64,000 nt of DNA from an uncultured Roseibium sp. (lineage in GTDB: Bacteria; Pseudomonadota; Alphaproteobacteria; Rhizobiales; Stappiaceae), in the NCBI RefSeq assembly GCF_947494555.1, contig NZ_CANLVF010000002.1, positions 682,001 through 746,000 of the forward strand, written 5' to 3'. Shown here in pieces: positions 53,654 through 62,928 of this stretch. The notes under the pieces are model-generated. The model was given only the letters and a program-made list of their open reading frames with translations. It was not told where the DNA came from and did not search any database. The stretch's first letter is position 1. Each line of letters begins with the position of its first letter. The position numbers and the translations under genes are program-made.

Positions 53654-54466
53654 TCAGCCGACGAACGCCCGCTCGACAACAAACTCGGCCGGCTTGTTGT
53701 TCGCACCCTCGGTAAGGCCCGCCTCTTCAAGCAACGCTTTCGTGTCCTTGATCATGTCCATGGATCCGCAGATCATGCCACGGTCGACCGCGGGATCCAA
53801 CGGCGGGACACCGAGATCCTCAAACAGTTTGCCCGATTTGATCAGATCGGTAATCCGGCCCTTACGTGGGAAATCCTCACGGGTCACAGACGTATAGTGA
53901 ACCAGTTTGTCCTTTGCGAACTCGCCTATCAGGGGATCATTGATAGTCGCCTCGACAAGGTCCTCGCCGTATTTGAGCTCGGCAACCTCACGGCATGTAT
54001 GCGTCAGAATAACCTGATCGAACTTCTCGTATGTGTCCGGATCACGGATGAGGCTCGCAAACGGTGCGATGCCCGTTCCTGTCGAGAACATGTAGACCCG
54101 CTTGCCCGGAACAAGCGCATCGTTGACAAGTGTTCCGGTCGGCTTCTTCTTCATCAAGATGGCATCGCCAGGCTGGATTGTCTGAAGATGCGACGTAAGA
54201 GGTCCGTCAGGCACCTTGATGGAAAAGAACTCGAGCTCTTCATCCCAAGCGGGGCTTGCGATGGAATAGGCCCTGTAGAGCGGTTTTCCGTCGATCATCA
54301 GACCGATCATGACAAATTCGCCCGAGCGGAAGCGAAAACTTGCCGGACGTGTCATCCGGAAGCGGAACAGGCGGTCCGTGTAATGCTGGACGGTTTTCAC
54401 TTCTTCGACAAAGACGCCGGCGGGCGCAGCGGCTTCGAGGTCTGATGGTTTGGCAAGTACATTCAT
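53654..54466 (-). CDS. fpr: Ferredoxin--NADP+ reductase
   Basis: A 270-residue FAD enzyme moving electrons between ferredoxin or flavodoxin and NADP(H). The FAD region has YRAYSIASP near 75, followed by an NADP domain with STGTGIAPFASL and GSMDM near the end (VDRGMICGSMDMI). The C-terminal residues EFVVERAFVG match the bacterial subclass that ends after the conserved aromatic. Length is typical. It appears to be a single gene with its own terminator. ATG 54466 is preferred over an upstream in-frame ATG at 54496. Confidence 0.94.
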   Translation of the reverse strand: MNVLAKPSDLEAAAPAGVFVEEVKTVQHYTDRLFRFRMTRPASFRFRSGEFVMIGLMIDGKPLYRAYSIASPAWDEELEFFSIKVPDGPLTSHLQTIQPGDAILMKKKPTGTLVNDALVPGKRVYMFSTGTGIAPFASLIRDPDTYEKFDQVILTHTCREVAELKYGEDLVEATINDPLIGEFAKDKLVHYTSVTREDFPRKGRITDLIKSGKLFEDLGVPPLDPAVDRGMICGSMDMIKDTKALLEEAGLTEGANNKPAEFVVERAFVG

Positions 54467-54647
54467 GTCTGCTGGATTCCGTGAGTCATCGCGCATTGGG
54501 AGTTATGCTCCATGTAGACCACGCACTCTTTGACTTGAAGCAACTCAGACCCACAAAATGACCGGCGAACAAAAAAATCATTCTACAAAAACCCTGAAAT
54601 AGAGGCGATTGGCAGAATTCGTTTTCAGGATTGCCGCCAGACCCAGA

Positions 54648-55388
54648 TTATTCGACCTGAAAATAGCTCACCCAGGGGTCGTAGTAAAACTTCTTCAGCG
54701 CCACCTTTCCGATCGCGACCTTCTGCTTAAGAGCAATGGTTTCCCCCTGCCATTTTTTGCTGTTGATCTCGTCGAGCGCGACAATACCGCCCTTCGGAAC
54801 AAGAGGCAGAAGGTGATCGAGTGCAACGCGAGTCGGTTCGTAGATGTCAAAATCTAGGTAGAGAAGAGCAATGATGAGATGCGGATTGTCTTCAACGAAT
54901 TCCGGAATGGTGTCGAGAGCGTCGCCTTTCACCAAGTCCATCTTCGGAATATGCGCGACGGCGCGATTCCTGTCCTGCAATTCGTGCCACTTGCGAAGCT
55001 CGTCGTAGTTCGTATCGGCGAAATCCGATTCACTCAGATTGCTGTCGTCTTTGGACGACAGGCTCCTAAAGCCTTCGAACGTGTCGAACCCGATGATTTT
55101 ACGGTTGAAGTTGTACGGCTCGAGAATGGTAGACAGGTGATAATAGAGGAACAGGGAGTTCGCCTTGTGCACGCCGCATTCGACGATCGCCCCTTGCACT
55201 TCCAGAACTTTCCTGAAGAGGTCCATGCGCGTCAGCGAACTCGTGACCGTCTGCCTCTCGGCATAAACAAAAGGTGCGGCTGCGACATCATGTGACGGCG
55301 TCGATGACAACAGTTCGTCGCGCTGCTCGGCATAGCTTTTTTCAGATTCGGACCATTTCGAGCCCGAAAGTTCGGTCTTGGATTTCAT
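54648..55388 (-). CDS. TylF/MycF-family O-methyltransferase
   Basis: A 246-residue SAM-dependent enzyme of the TylF family, which methylates sugar hydroxyls in antibiotics and surface glycans. Visible stretches are GAIVECGVHKANSLF (SAM loop), IIGFDTFEGF, and LLYLDFDIYEPTRVALDHL with the metal-binding Asp residues, then GGIVALDEINSKKW. It lies near but outside the NeuB/NeuA operon, so a link to that locus is only suggested. ATG 55388 is chosen at the start of the conserved part. The frame is open 94 codons further upstream to 55670, but that stretch resembles no methyltransferase and is AT-rich at its outer end. Confidence 0.82.
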   Translation of the reverse strand: MKSKTELSGSKWSESEKSYAEQRDELLSSTPSHDVAAAPFVYAERQTVTSSLTRMDLFRKVLEVQGAIVECGVHKANSLFLYYHLSTILEPYNFNRKIIGFDTFEGFRSLSSKDDSNLSESDFADTNYDELRKWHELQDRNRAVAHIPKMDLVKGDALDTIPEFVEDNPHLIIALLYLDFDIYEPTRVALDHLLPLVPKGGIVALDEINSKKWQGETIALKQKVAIGKVALKKFYYDPWVSYFQVE

Positions 55389-55727
55389 CCGTGCCCCCGG
55401 CGGGAAATTTCCTGCGAATCCAGCTTTATCAAAGTTACCCGCCCACTCCCAGAAGATCTTGCCCGAAATACCCAGAACAGCCGTCAGCCAACAGGTATCG
55501 GAGCCGCATTTCGGACCCAGCCAGGAGAGAAATTCGGGTTTGTATGCAGGTCCGATTACTTTGTTCGCATCTGCACAATGGAATGGCAGGAATCCGCTTC
55601 CAATTATGACAATTTCGAGAAGTTGCTTGGCGATATATTTTTTTATTTGACAGACAAATACAAAATGCAAAAATTACTGAAATATCAAAAACAAAGCATA
55701 ATAATACCTTCCAATGAGGTAAAGTAA
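55389..55727. other. Intergenic region between the TylF-like gene and the AraC-type regulator
   Basis: Divergent promoter space, AT-rich from about 55600 to 55727. The minus-strand frame of the TylF-like gene stays open through most of it, but no start with a good ribosome site is seen. No RNA gene or hairpin was recognised. Confidence 0.35.
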
Positions 55728-56762
55728 ATGTCCGGACGCACGCACGAAGAAACAGGCCAATCCATAGCATTTGTGCTCATGGACAGGTTCTCTATGAATG
55801 CATTCGCCAGCGTCATAGAGCCACTTCGATTAGCAAATCGACTTCTTGGCCGCGAGTATTACAAGTGGACTACTTATTCCCTTGATGGAAATTCAGTTGT
55901 GGCCAGCAACGGCTGCGATGTCATGGTGAATAAATCTATTCGAGAACTTATTGATGCTGACATTACACTTTTGTGTACTGGCATCGATGTCGAACGACTC
56001 CCGCTCGACACGGATCTCGGCAACAAGCTGCGCCGCCTGAATGCCATGGGCCGGACGTTCGGCGCCATTTGCACCGGTGCTTACCTGCTTGCACGCTACA
56101 ATCTTTTGGATGGGCGCCGCTGCACCATTCACTGGGAAAATCTCCGGTCGCTTCGTGAGGAATATCCGGACGTTGAGGTTACGTCTGATATCTTCGCGAT
56201 CGACAGGAACTGCATCACCTGCGCCGGCGGCATGGCATCGCTGGATATGATGCTTCGACTGATTGCCATTCAGCATGGTGCCTATCTCGCCCACGAGGTG
56301 GCCGAAGTCGCCCTTTACCAGAACATGCGCTCTGGTGAGTCGGCGCAGCGCCATGATATCGAGGCGCGCACCGGCATTTCGAATGCAAAGATCCTGGATG
56401 CGATCCGGATCATGGATCTGCATATCGAGGACCCGCTCAGCTGCCAGCAACTGGCAATGACCGTTAGCCTGTCGCCGCGCCAACTGGAGCGCCTGTTCCG
56501 GCGGCATTTCAACTGCACGCCGGGCCAGTACTATCTGCGTCTACGGCTTGAAACCGCACGGGATCTGTTGCGCCGGACAAGTCGTCCGGTCCTGGATGTC
56601 GCACTCGCCTGCGGCTTCGCATCCACCTCACACTTCACCAAGTGCTACCGCGAACGGTTCCTGTGCACCCCGACCGAGGAACGCCAGTCCTATCAGTGGG
56701 CGAATACCAAGACGACCTCGGGCGTCGGAACGGCAACACCCATGCGGCTTGTGGCGAAGTAA
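55728..56762 (+). CDS. GlxA-family AraC-type transcriptional regulator
   Basis: A 344-residue regulator. Residues 10-190 form a DJ-1/PfpI-like domain (IAFVLMDRFSMNAF near 13, AICTGAYLLARYNLLDG near 113, CAGGMASLDMMLRL near 168). The C-terminal 100 residues hold two AraC helix-turn-helix motifs (SCQQLAMTVSLSPRQLERLF and PVLDVALACGFASTSHFTKCY). This arrangement matches the GlxA/GbdR/CdhR group, which often controls quaternary-amine or amino-acid catabolism; the ligand here is unknown. A GAGGT ribosome site precedes the ATG. Its likely target genes are not adjacent: a convergent transporter follows after a shared terminator. Confidence 0.92.
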   Translation: MSGRTHEETGQSIAFVLMDRFSMNAFASVIEPLRLANRLLGREYYKWTTYSLDGNSVVASNGCDVMVNKSIRELIDADITLLCTGIDVERLPLDTDLGNKLRRLNAMGRTFGAICTGAYLLARYNLLDGRRCTIHWENLRSLREEYPDVEVTSDIFAIDRNCITCAGGMASLDMMLRLIAIQHGAYLAHEVAEVALYQNMRSGESAQRHDIEARTGISNAKILDAIRIMDLHIEDPLSCQQLAMTVSLSPRQLERLFRRHFNCTPGQYYLRLRLETARDLLRRTSRPVLDVALACGFASTSHFTKCYRERFLCTPTEERQSYQWANTKTTSGVGTATPMRLVAK

Positions 56763-56784
56763 CGAGGACAGAAGTCCGGCTATT

Positions 56785-56810
56785 AAAGCGCCGCCCTCGG
56801 GCGGCGTTTT
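56785..56810. terminator. Bidirectional terminator between glxA-like gene and TSUP gene
   Basis: CGCCGCC (56789-56795), loop CTCG, GGCGGCG (56800-56806), then TTTT on the plus strand; an A-run (56785-56787) gives T residues on the minus strand. It overlaps the end of the TSUP gene. Confidence 0.85.
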
Positions 56811-57580
56811 CATTGGACCAGCCGCCAGAGACCGAGCGGAACCAGATAGAGCCCGAGACCAAGGATTGCGAGCTGAATCAGTCTGCGAAAGGCTGCTTCC
56901 GAAACACGGCGGCGAATCCGCTGGCCAACCCAGACACCCGAAAGGGCTGGCACGACAAGCACCAGCGAAGCAAACGTTTCGCGGCCGCTCATAAGTCCGT
57001 AGCCACCAAGGGAAACACCAAGACCAATCGTTGACAGCAGAAACAATAGGCCCATCGCCTGAATGAAAGCGTCTCTCGGCAACCCGAGTGCCTGGAGGTA
57101 CATGACCCCCGGAACCGTGAACGCCCCCGTCAGTCCCGAGAAGAAGCCATTGAGAAGTCCCGCCAAAATCCCAATGGGCGTGACATGTTTTTCATTTAGC
57201 GTCAGGGACAGGCCCAAAAGCATCGGGACCGCGTAGGCCACCATGAGCAGGCCAAGAATGAGATCCGCCGTCCCTTCCTGCACTCTTGTAAGAATGAACG
57301 TGCCGAGCCCGAGGGTCACGACAGCCGTCGTCAGAAAAGGCCAGAGACGCCTCAGGAGCGGTTTCAGATTTCCACCGGAGAGCGCCTGCCAGACGTTGGT
57401 CAGGAATGCGGGCCAGAGGATCAGCAACATCGCTTTTTCAACGCCAACAAAAATGGTCATCAAAGAAAGCCCGATCAACGGCAGGCCGAAACCGACCAGG
57501 CCCTTGACGAGCCCGGCAAAGACAAACGCAAATCCGGCGATTACCAGGAGATCCGGGCTCAAGCCCAATACGTCACTCAA
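56810..57580 (-). CDS. TSUP (TauE/SafE) family permease
   Basis: A 256-residue inner-membrane protein with about eight helices in two repeats. It has the repeat motif GLVKGLVGFGLPLIGLSL near the N-terminus and GLLNGFFSGLTGAFTVPGVMY in the middle, typical of the TauE/SafE (TSUP) family. Members export sulfite, sulfonates or other organosulfur anions, or are unknown. No ATG fits; the start is a TTG at 57580 with an AGGA site 7 bases upstream, other TTG codons being possible. It stands alone. The specific substrate is unknown. Confidence 0.88.
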   Translation of the reverse strand: MSDVLGLSPDLLVIAGFAFVFAGLVKGLVGFGLPLIGLSLMTIFVGVEKAMLLILWPAFLTNVWQALSGGNLKPLLRRLWPFLTTAVVTLGLGTFILTRVQEGTADLILGLLMVAYAVPMLLGLSLTLNEKHVTPIGILAGLLNGFFSGLTGAFTVPGVMYLQALGLPRDAFIQAMGLLFLLSTIGLGVSLGGYGLMSGRETFASLVLVVPALSGVWVGQRIRRRVSEAAFRRLIQLAILGLGLYLVPLGLWRLVQ

Positions 57581-57787
57581 ACCCGCGTCCTGTTTTCATT
57601 CGTCATGCACTTCCGACCATTTCTTTAAATCAAACCAAACATTCCTTGCACCACAAAGCCTTACAGCCCTTCCATTTTCTGAACCAGTGCCAAGGCGGTG
57701 GCGCAGATCGCAACCAGGTTCAGAACGCTCGCAATATCACTCGCAAAGCGGATTTCGACTCACCTGCGATAATGCTACGGTCGCTTC

Positions 57788-59005
57788 ATGGCAGCATCTT
57801 CCCTTCCGCGACTTTCCAATGCACAAGCGCGCCGTCTCTTCCTTCACAAACACGGCCTCTGCCTTCACCCTAAGGGCAGCGGCAAGAGTGAGGATCTGTC
57901 CGCGGTAATCGGGCAACTCGGCTTCGTTCAGGTCGACAGCATCAACACGGTTGCGCGCGCGCATCACATGATCCTCGCGGCGCGGCGTCCCGCTTACAAG
58001 GAAAAGAACCTCAAGCTGCTCCTTGAGCGCGACAGACATCTGTTCGAGCACTGGACGCATGATGCGGCAATCATCCCGACGGAGTTCTTTTCGCACTGGC
58101 AACTTCGCTTCAACAGAGACCGTGAAAAGCTGATCCAGCGCTGGCGTAACTGGCACCAAAACGAGTTTGAGGCAAAACTTGATGAGGTCCTCAAACGGAT
58201 CAGCGATACTGGTCCTGTTACATCTGCCAGCGTTGGTGAAGATGAAACCCGCAGTTCGGGCGGCTGGTGGGAATGGCACCCTTCCAAGACCGCGCTGGAG
58301 TTTTTGTGGCGCACCGGCGCGTTATCCGTCTGCCGTCGCAACGGGTTTCAGAAGGTCTATGACCTGACCGAACGCGTCATTCCCGAAGAACACCGCACGC
58401 GCGACCACTCAGCGGAAGAAACCATTGACTGGGCCGCCCGCTCCGCGCTCGACCGGCTCGGATTTGCCACTTCCGGGGAGATTGCAGCATTTTGGGACCT
58501 GATTTCACCTCAGGAAGCAAAGGACTGGTGCCAGGACGCCCTTCAGGAAGGCCTCATCACCGAAGTGGAAATCGAGTGCGAAGGCGGAGCATTCCGAAAA
58601 GTCTTTCTCTATCCGGAAACACTCGAAAACATTGAGGAGGTTCCGGAGCCGCCATCGAGAGTGCGCATCCTGTCCCCTTTCGACCCGGCACTTCGAGACC
58701 GCAAGCGAGCAGAACGGCTGTTCGGCTTTTCCTATCGTATCGAAATTTTCGTGCCGGAGGCAAAACGGCAATACGGTTACTATGTCTTTCCGGTGATGGA
58801 AGGCGACAGACTGATCGGGCGGATCGATATGAAAGCGCATCGATCGGATGACCGCCTTCAGGTGCGCGCCTTCTGGCCTGAAAGAGGCGTCCGATCCAGC
58901 AAGGGGCGTTTTTCGAAGCTGGAGGCTGAACTTTGCAGGATGGCCCGGTTCAGCGGATGCTCAAACGTTTGTTTCGACAAGGACTGGGTGCGGGAGGCGG
59001 TCTGA
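57788..59005 (+). CDS. YcaQ-family DNA glycosylase (winged-helix)
   Basis: A 405-residue protein of the YcaQ/AlkZ family, which unhooks DNA interstrand crosslinks or acts on alkylated bases. Characteristic stretches are FVQVDSINTVARAHHMIL near the N-terminus, LFEHWTHDAAIIP near 85, and ILSPFDPALRDRKRAERLFGF followed by YYVFPVMEGDRLIGRID in the C-terminal half. The tandem winged-helix fold is implied by the family. The gene is complete and alone. Whether it removes alkyl adducts or crosslinks in this organism cannot be told. Confidence 0.9.
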   Translation: MAASSLPRLSNAQARRLFLHKHGLCLHPKGSGKSEDLSAVIGQLGFVQVDSINTVARAHHMILAARRPAYKEKNLKLLLERDRHLFEHWTHDAAIIPTEFFSHWQLRFNRDREKLIQRWRNWHQNEFEAKLDEVLKRISDTGPVTSASVGEDETRSSGGWWEWHPSKTALEFLWRTGALSVCRRNGFQKVYDLTERVIPEEHRTRDHSAEETIDWAARSALDRLGFATSGEIAAFWDLISPQEAKDWCQDALQEGLITEVEIECEGGAFRKVFLYPETLENIEEVPEPPSRVRILSPFDPALRDRKRAERLFGFSYRIEIFVPEAKRQYGYYVFPVMEGDRLIGRIDMKAHRSDDRLQVRAFWPERGVRSSKGRFSKLEAELCRMARFSGCSNVCFDKDWVREAV

Positions 59006-59181
59006 GAGCCGAGGCGCTGATCTCGCGCAAGTTTCCGGGAAACGTCCAAGGACCATTAGGCAAATTCAACCTGGTGGCGTCCATTCTTGGAAAAAAATCT
59101 GGAATTTCATTCACCGAAACTACTTACCGTTTTTGGGTTCAAGCCGCTAATTCCACAATTCGATCGTTTAATCGGTCAGTC

Positions 59182-59556
59182 TCACGAAAACACTTCCGCA
59201 TTCACTTTCGGCTTGCCCGGCAAAAGCAGCAGGACAAGCAGAAAGATAAGGTTGCCAACCGGTACGTACGCCAGCAGAGCGAAAAAAGGAGACCAGCGCA
59301 GATCCTGCAGCCTCATGATCTGAAAACGCAGGTTGAAATAACCAATCAGCAGACCGACGCAAAGAAGGATCAGCGCGCCAAGCGTCGCATCAACAGACTG
59401 GCTTGACGTGAGAAGCACAACCCCGGTCCCGACGACCAGTAAGACCACAATACGAACAAAGAACTCCATCCGGTTCAAATAGCGCTCGCGCGACGTGGTG
59501 AAATATGCCGCAACGAACAGACCGATCGGAACGACGATAATCAACAACTGGAACAT
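59182..59556 (-). CDS. Small integral membrane protein, 124 residues
   Basis: An uncharacterised membrane protein. Four hydrophobic segments can be placed near residues 3-18, 33-50, 58-72 and 88-112, joined by short charged loops (RERYLNRMEF and FNLRFQIMRLQDLRW). The sequence RWSPFFALLAYVPVGN is the most distinctive part. There is no signal peptide or recognised catalytic motif. It converges on the YcaQ gene with a 176-base gap. The function is unknown. Confidence 0.7.
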   Translation of the reverse strand: MFQLLIIVVPIGLFVAAYFTTSRERYLNRMEFFVRIVVLLVVGTGVVLLTSSQSVDATLGALILLCVGLLIGYFNLRFQIMRLQDLRWSPFFALLAYVPVGNLIFLLVLLLLPGKPKVNAEVFS

Positions 59557-60439
59557 CGATGCACCTGTCTATTATTGCCATATGGCTTATCGGCCAAAGT
59601 TCATTGAAATCATAGTTTAAGGCTGCTTATTGAAAATAATTTCACGCTCACCCTCATGTTGTCCACACACCGAGACCTGAAATACTTCTTGCGATCACGG
59701 CAGTGGTCACAAAAAGCTCCCGAAAATGCGGCGAAACATGCGTTTTCCGACACTGGTAATTCGGTGTTCCAAGTTCAAATCGATCAGAATTTTCGAAATC
59801 AGCCAAAAGACTGATATCTGAATCAAGATGAAAAACACTATCTCATTCGTAAAAATTGCACTTCCACGCGTAAGCGCGGGTAGATTGAAAAAGCAATTGC
59901 TGCCAAATCAGATCTTTTTCGAATTATATTGGCGTGGTTGAGTATTCTATCAGTGATATATTAATGCAACTCCAGGATGAATCAGAGAAAAACATTCAGC
60001 AGATTTAATTTAAGTGATTTATTAATAAATCTAACGTAGCGTCAATCTTGCGAACCTTGAAGTCGCCAGCAGCCTCGCGAATGTTTCTCCGTATACCCAA
60101 CCATGATTCGCGAGGTTGCTATTTTCTGCCTTGCACTCCCCGTTCTGCAAATTCCATTTTCGAGAGTAGAGCACGCATCCTGCCGTCGAGACGGCTGCGT
60201 AGATGAGTACGGTGTCAAATGCATCAAAGATAATCAGGTCAAGAACGCCGGCTGCTTTGCCGGACTTAATCACGACACACTCTCATGCGACGTCGCGCTG
60301 CCGGTTCGACGAAACCGGGCTTCATTTTCATAGCGACAGAACTCCACATCACAATTACTTTAGAGTGTATTTTTCACTTGAGCTCTTTTAAATTGCATGA
60401 AATGCTGCAATGCAATAGTGTCGAGTTCCGGTCCCCTCC
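59557..60439. other. AT-rich gene-poor region
   Basis: About 880 bases with no convincing gene, richer in A+T than its flanks (clearest at about 59780-60030). Short open frames are present on both strands; the most plausible is a minus-strand ORF at 60031-60273, listed separately. I see no tRNA, terminal inverted repeats or transposase remnant. It may be decayed DNA or a regulatory region for the gene at 60440. Confidence 0.45.
60031..60273 (-). CDS. Possible small membrane ORF, 80 residues (doubtful)
   Basis: A GTG-initiated frame whose N-terminal part has a hydrophobic segment (VLDLIIFDAFDTVLIYAAV) followed by a polar tail. The ribosome site is weak and an overlapping plus-strand frame (60103-60333) is also open, so one of the two may be chance. 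It sits in AT-rich DNA and could be a remnant. No family is recognised. Confidence 0.25.
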   Translation of the reverse strand: MIKSGKAAGVLDLIIFDAFDTVLIYAAVSTAGCVLYSRKWNLQNGECKAENSNLANHGWVYGETFARLLATSRFARLTLR

Positions 60440-60826
60440 ATGCATCCTAACAACTGGCGAAAACATCCTGTGATCGTGCTGATCCTGCTCGCTTTTTGGA
60501 CGAGTGCCCAGACAGTGTCGTTCTCGCTGGCTGCTGTCGACCCTCAAGATTTTTCGGTCGTGACAGACCTGACCGCTGAGACTGTTCACGTGTCGCAAAT
60601 GGCATCAACTGAAAACAAGTCCTCAACCGACCGAACCCGGCCCTGCCTGCTGACATGTTTCGCCTATGCGGACATATGCGTGAGTCAATGCGCTACGTCT
60701 CCGCCCAAAGTTTCGGTCGCAGTGCGCGTCGGCATCGCATCAGCACGCCTGCGGTTTCACGGATCTCCAGCCCTTGCCGGGAAAATCGTACCGGTCGAAC
60801 CCGCGCCTCCAAAGACATTCGGTTAG
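60440..60826 (+). CDS. Cys-rich secreted protein upstream of a DoxX gene
   Basis: A 128-residue protein with a signal peptide (about 10-31, VIVLILLAFWTSAQTVSFSL). The mature part has four clustered cysteines in CLLTCFAYADICVSQC (C-x3-C-x6-C-x3-C), which could bind copper or another metal or form disulfides; the rest is low complexity and Pro-rich at the end. No family is recognised with certainty. It is 55 bases upstream of a DoxX-family gene on the same strand, so co-expression is likely. The ribosome site is weak. Confidence 0.6.
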   Translation: MHPNNWRKHPVIVLILLAFWTSAQTVSFSLAAVDPQDFSVVTDLTAETVHVSQMASTENKSSTDRTRPCLLTCFAYADICVSQCATSPPKVSVAVRVGIASARLRFHGSPALAGKIVPVEPAPPKTFG

Positions 60827-60881
60827 CTCGCCTGCCCGGCAAGTCCGGGCGGAACAACCAATTTCCTTTGGAGTAATCAAA

Positions 60882-61850
60882 ATGTCTGCGACACACTCGC
60901 AAGAAAAGGACCTGAACGGTCCAATCAATTCCTTATTGTCCGCCGGACCGGACAGACTTTCCTCCCGGCAAGCCGATCAGGCGGCGCTGATGCTCAGGCT
61001 GGGCCTTGGCAGTGTCTTTGTCGTCGGCGGCTGGTGGAAGCTGCAACGCGCGATCGATTCCGCCAGATCCGCCGATCTCGTGGAAAAATACACTGCCTCC
61101 AACGGCTACATAAATGAGTTTTTTCAGTCCTACCTATTTGCCGATGGCTGGATATCGGCCTGGGGATTTCTCACAGCGCTCTCGGCATTTGAACTTGTCG
61201 CGGGGATCGCCCTCGTAGCCGGGATCTTCGTGCGGCCTCTTGCGATCGTCTTCGGGCTGCTCATGTGGTCGTTCGTTGCGGCATTGCCCGTATCGACCGT
61301 TCCAGGCCAGGAGGTTGCCGTCAGCACATTTTTCACGCCGGCCCTCATCGTGCAGATCCGGGATGTCGGTCTCTCCGGCATGTGTTTTGCGCTGGCAGCA
61401 CTCGGCTCGGGAGCCTTCAGCCTCGACGAGCGTCTGACCGGAAGAGGCCTCGGGGTAGAGAGCGCCGATTGGAAATCACTCGGGTTGCTCCTGAGGCTTT
61501 CCGTTGCCGTCGCGTTTCTTGCAGGTGGCTTCTTTTATGGCCTCGACCACGTCAAAAGCTGGTCCGGCTTTCCCTTGCTGCTGGCGCTTGTCGGCATCGT
61601 ACTGGCGTCCGGGCACGGGGTACGGTTGGCGGCCGGCATCGCGTTTGTTTTGCTGGCGATCTATTGCGTTGGGAAAGTCTCTTTCGACAAATCTCTCTGG
61701 GACAACCTAAACGCGGTCAAGCGCGAGTTCGCGTTCCTGGCCTCTTGTCTCGTGCTTATGCGCTTTTCCGGAGGGACAGGCTTCAGGCTCAGCGACCTTG
61801 TCGCTGCACCCCGGGATGTTTTTTTCGGCAGAGCACGCACTCAATCGTGA
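60882..61850 (+). CDS. DoxX-family membrane protein, extended
   Basis: A 322-residue inner-membrane protein. The DoxX core starts near residue 38 (LRLGLGSVFVVGGWWKLQ) and gives four helices to about 185 (SAFELVAGIALVAGIFVRPL, DVGLSGMCFALAALG). A second hydrophobic half (about 205-310) adds more helices and may be a divergent repeat, so the protein is longer than a typical DoxX. DoxX proteins are associated with thiosulfate oxidation, redox or metal stress, but most are uncharacterised. ATG 60882 has a GGAG ribosome site. It follows the Cys-rich secreted protein and ends at a shared terminator with tdh. Confidence 0.85.
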   Translation: MSATHSQEKDLNGPINSLLSAGPDRLSSRQADQAALMLRLGLGSVFVVGGWWKLQRAIDSARSADLVEKYTASNGYINEFFQSYLFADGWISAWGFLTALSAFELVAGIALVAGIFVRPLAIVFGLLMWSFVAALPVSTVPGQEVAVSTFFTPALIVQIRDVGLSGMCFALAALGSGAFSLDERLTGRGLGVESADWKSLGLLLRLSVAVAFLAGGFFYGLDHVKSWSGFPLLLALVGIVLASGHGVRLAAGIAFVLLAIYCVGKVSFDKSLWDNLNAVKREFAFLASCLVLMRFSGGTGFRLSDLVAAPRDVFFGRARTQS

Positions 61851-61861
61851 TTAAAGCGGAC

Positions 61862-61883
61862 AGGAGGGCAGCCATGCCCTCCT
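61862..61883. terminator. Hairpin between DoxX gene and tdh
   Basis: AGGAGGGCA (61862-61870), loop GCCA, TGCCCTCCT (61875-61883): a 9-bp perfect stem between two convergent genes. T-runs are weak, but position and strength suit a bidirectional terminator. Confidence 0.65.
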
Positions 61884-61887
61884 AACC

Positions 61888-62928
61888 TCAGGTCCAGCTA
61901 AGCACCACTTTTCCCGCTTCGCCCGATTTCATCGCAGTAAAGCCTTGTTTGAAGTCGTCGACGCCAAACCGGTGCGTGATGACGTTGCGCACATCAAGAC
62001 CGTTCTGCAGCATCGCGATCATCTTGTACCAGGTCTCGAAGATTTCGCGGCCGTATACGCCCTTGATGGTGATCGCCTTGAAAACGATCCTGGACCAGTC
62101 CACGGGAGACTTGCCCGGCGGAATGCCCAGCAGCGCTATGCGTCCGCCCATGACCAGATTTTCAACCATCTGATCGAGCGCCGCCTGATTGCCCGACATT
62201 TCCAGACCGACGTCGAAGCCTTCGCGCATGCCCAGTTTCTGTTCTATGCCCTTGAGGTCTTCAGTGGCGACATTTACGGGCACCACATCGACCACCTTCG
62301 TCGCCAGGTCGAGCCTTGCCTGGTTGACGTCCGTGATAACGACGTTGCGCGCACCGACATGGCGTGCAACAGCAGCGGCCATGATCCCGATGGGACCGGC
62401 CCCGGTGATCAGGACATCCTCGCCGACAAGATCGAAGCTAAGCGCCGTATGAACCGCATTGCCGAGCGGATCCAGGATTGCACCGATTTCGTCGTCTATT
62501 TCATCGGGCAGCGGCACAACGTTGAATGCTGGCAGGCGCAAATACTCGGCAAATGCTCCCTGTTCGTTGACACCGATTCCCCTTGTTTCGGGGTCAAGAT
62601 GGAACTTGCCGGCTCGCGACTGGCGGGACTGCTTGCCGATCAGATGCCCCTCTCCCGAGCAGCGCTGACCGATTTCGAATTCCGTCACGTTCCTGCCAAG
62701 CTCGACGATCTCGCCGGCGAATTCATGTCCCGTAATGAGCGGCACGGGGACGGTTTTCGCGGCCCAGTCGTCCCAGTTCCAGATATGTATGTCCGTGCCG
62801 CAAATCCCCGTCTTGTTGATCCTGATCAGGACGTCATCCGGCCCGATCTCGGGAACGGGAGCACGGGTCATCCAGAGCCCTTCTTTGGGCTCGGATTTGC
62901 AGAGAGCCTTCATCTGGTTGCTGTTCAT
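61888..62928 (-). CDS. tdh: L-threonine 3-dehydrogenase
   Basis: A 346-residue zinc enzyme of the medium-chain dehydrogenase family. It oxidises L-threonine with NAD+ to 2-amino-3-ketobutyrate. It has [15 protein letters not shown] (Tdh signature with catalytic zinc Cys), [31 protein letters not shown] (NAD loop) and [13 protein letters not shown] near the end. The start overlaps the stop of kbl by four bases (ATGA), so the pair is translationally coupled. The second structural-zinc Cys set of many family members is reduced here. Confidence 0.96.
   Translation of the reverse strand: MNSNQMKALCKSEPKEGLWMTRAPVPEIGPDDVLIRINKTGICGTDIHIWNWDDWAAKTVPVPLITGHEFAGEIVELGRNVTEFEIGQRCSGEGHLIGKQSRQSRAGKFHLDPETRGIGVNEQGAFAEYLRLPAFNVVPLPDEIDDEIGAILDPLGNAVHTALSFDLVGEDVLITGAGPIGIMAAAVARHVGARNVVITDVNQARLDLATKVVDVVPVNVATEDLKGIEQKLGMREGFDVGLEMSGNQAALDQMVENLVMGGRIALLGIPPGKSPVDWSRIVFKAITIKGVYGREIFETWYKMIAMLQNGLDVRNVITHRFGVDDFKQGFTAMKSGEAGKVVLSWT

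Noticed and set aside
60103..60333. 76-codon Cys-containing plus-strand frame in the AT-rich gap
   Set aside because: No ribosome site, no clear signal peptide and overlap with an equally plausible minus-strand frame; left uncalled.
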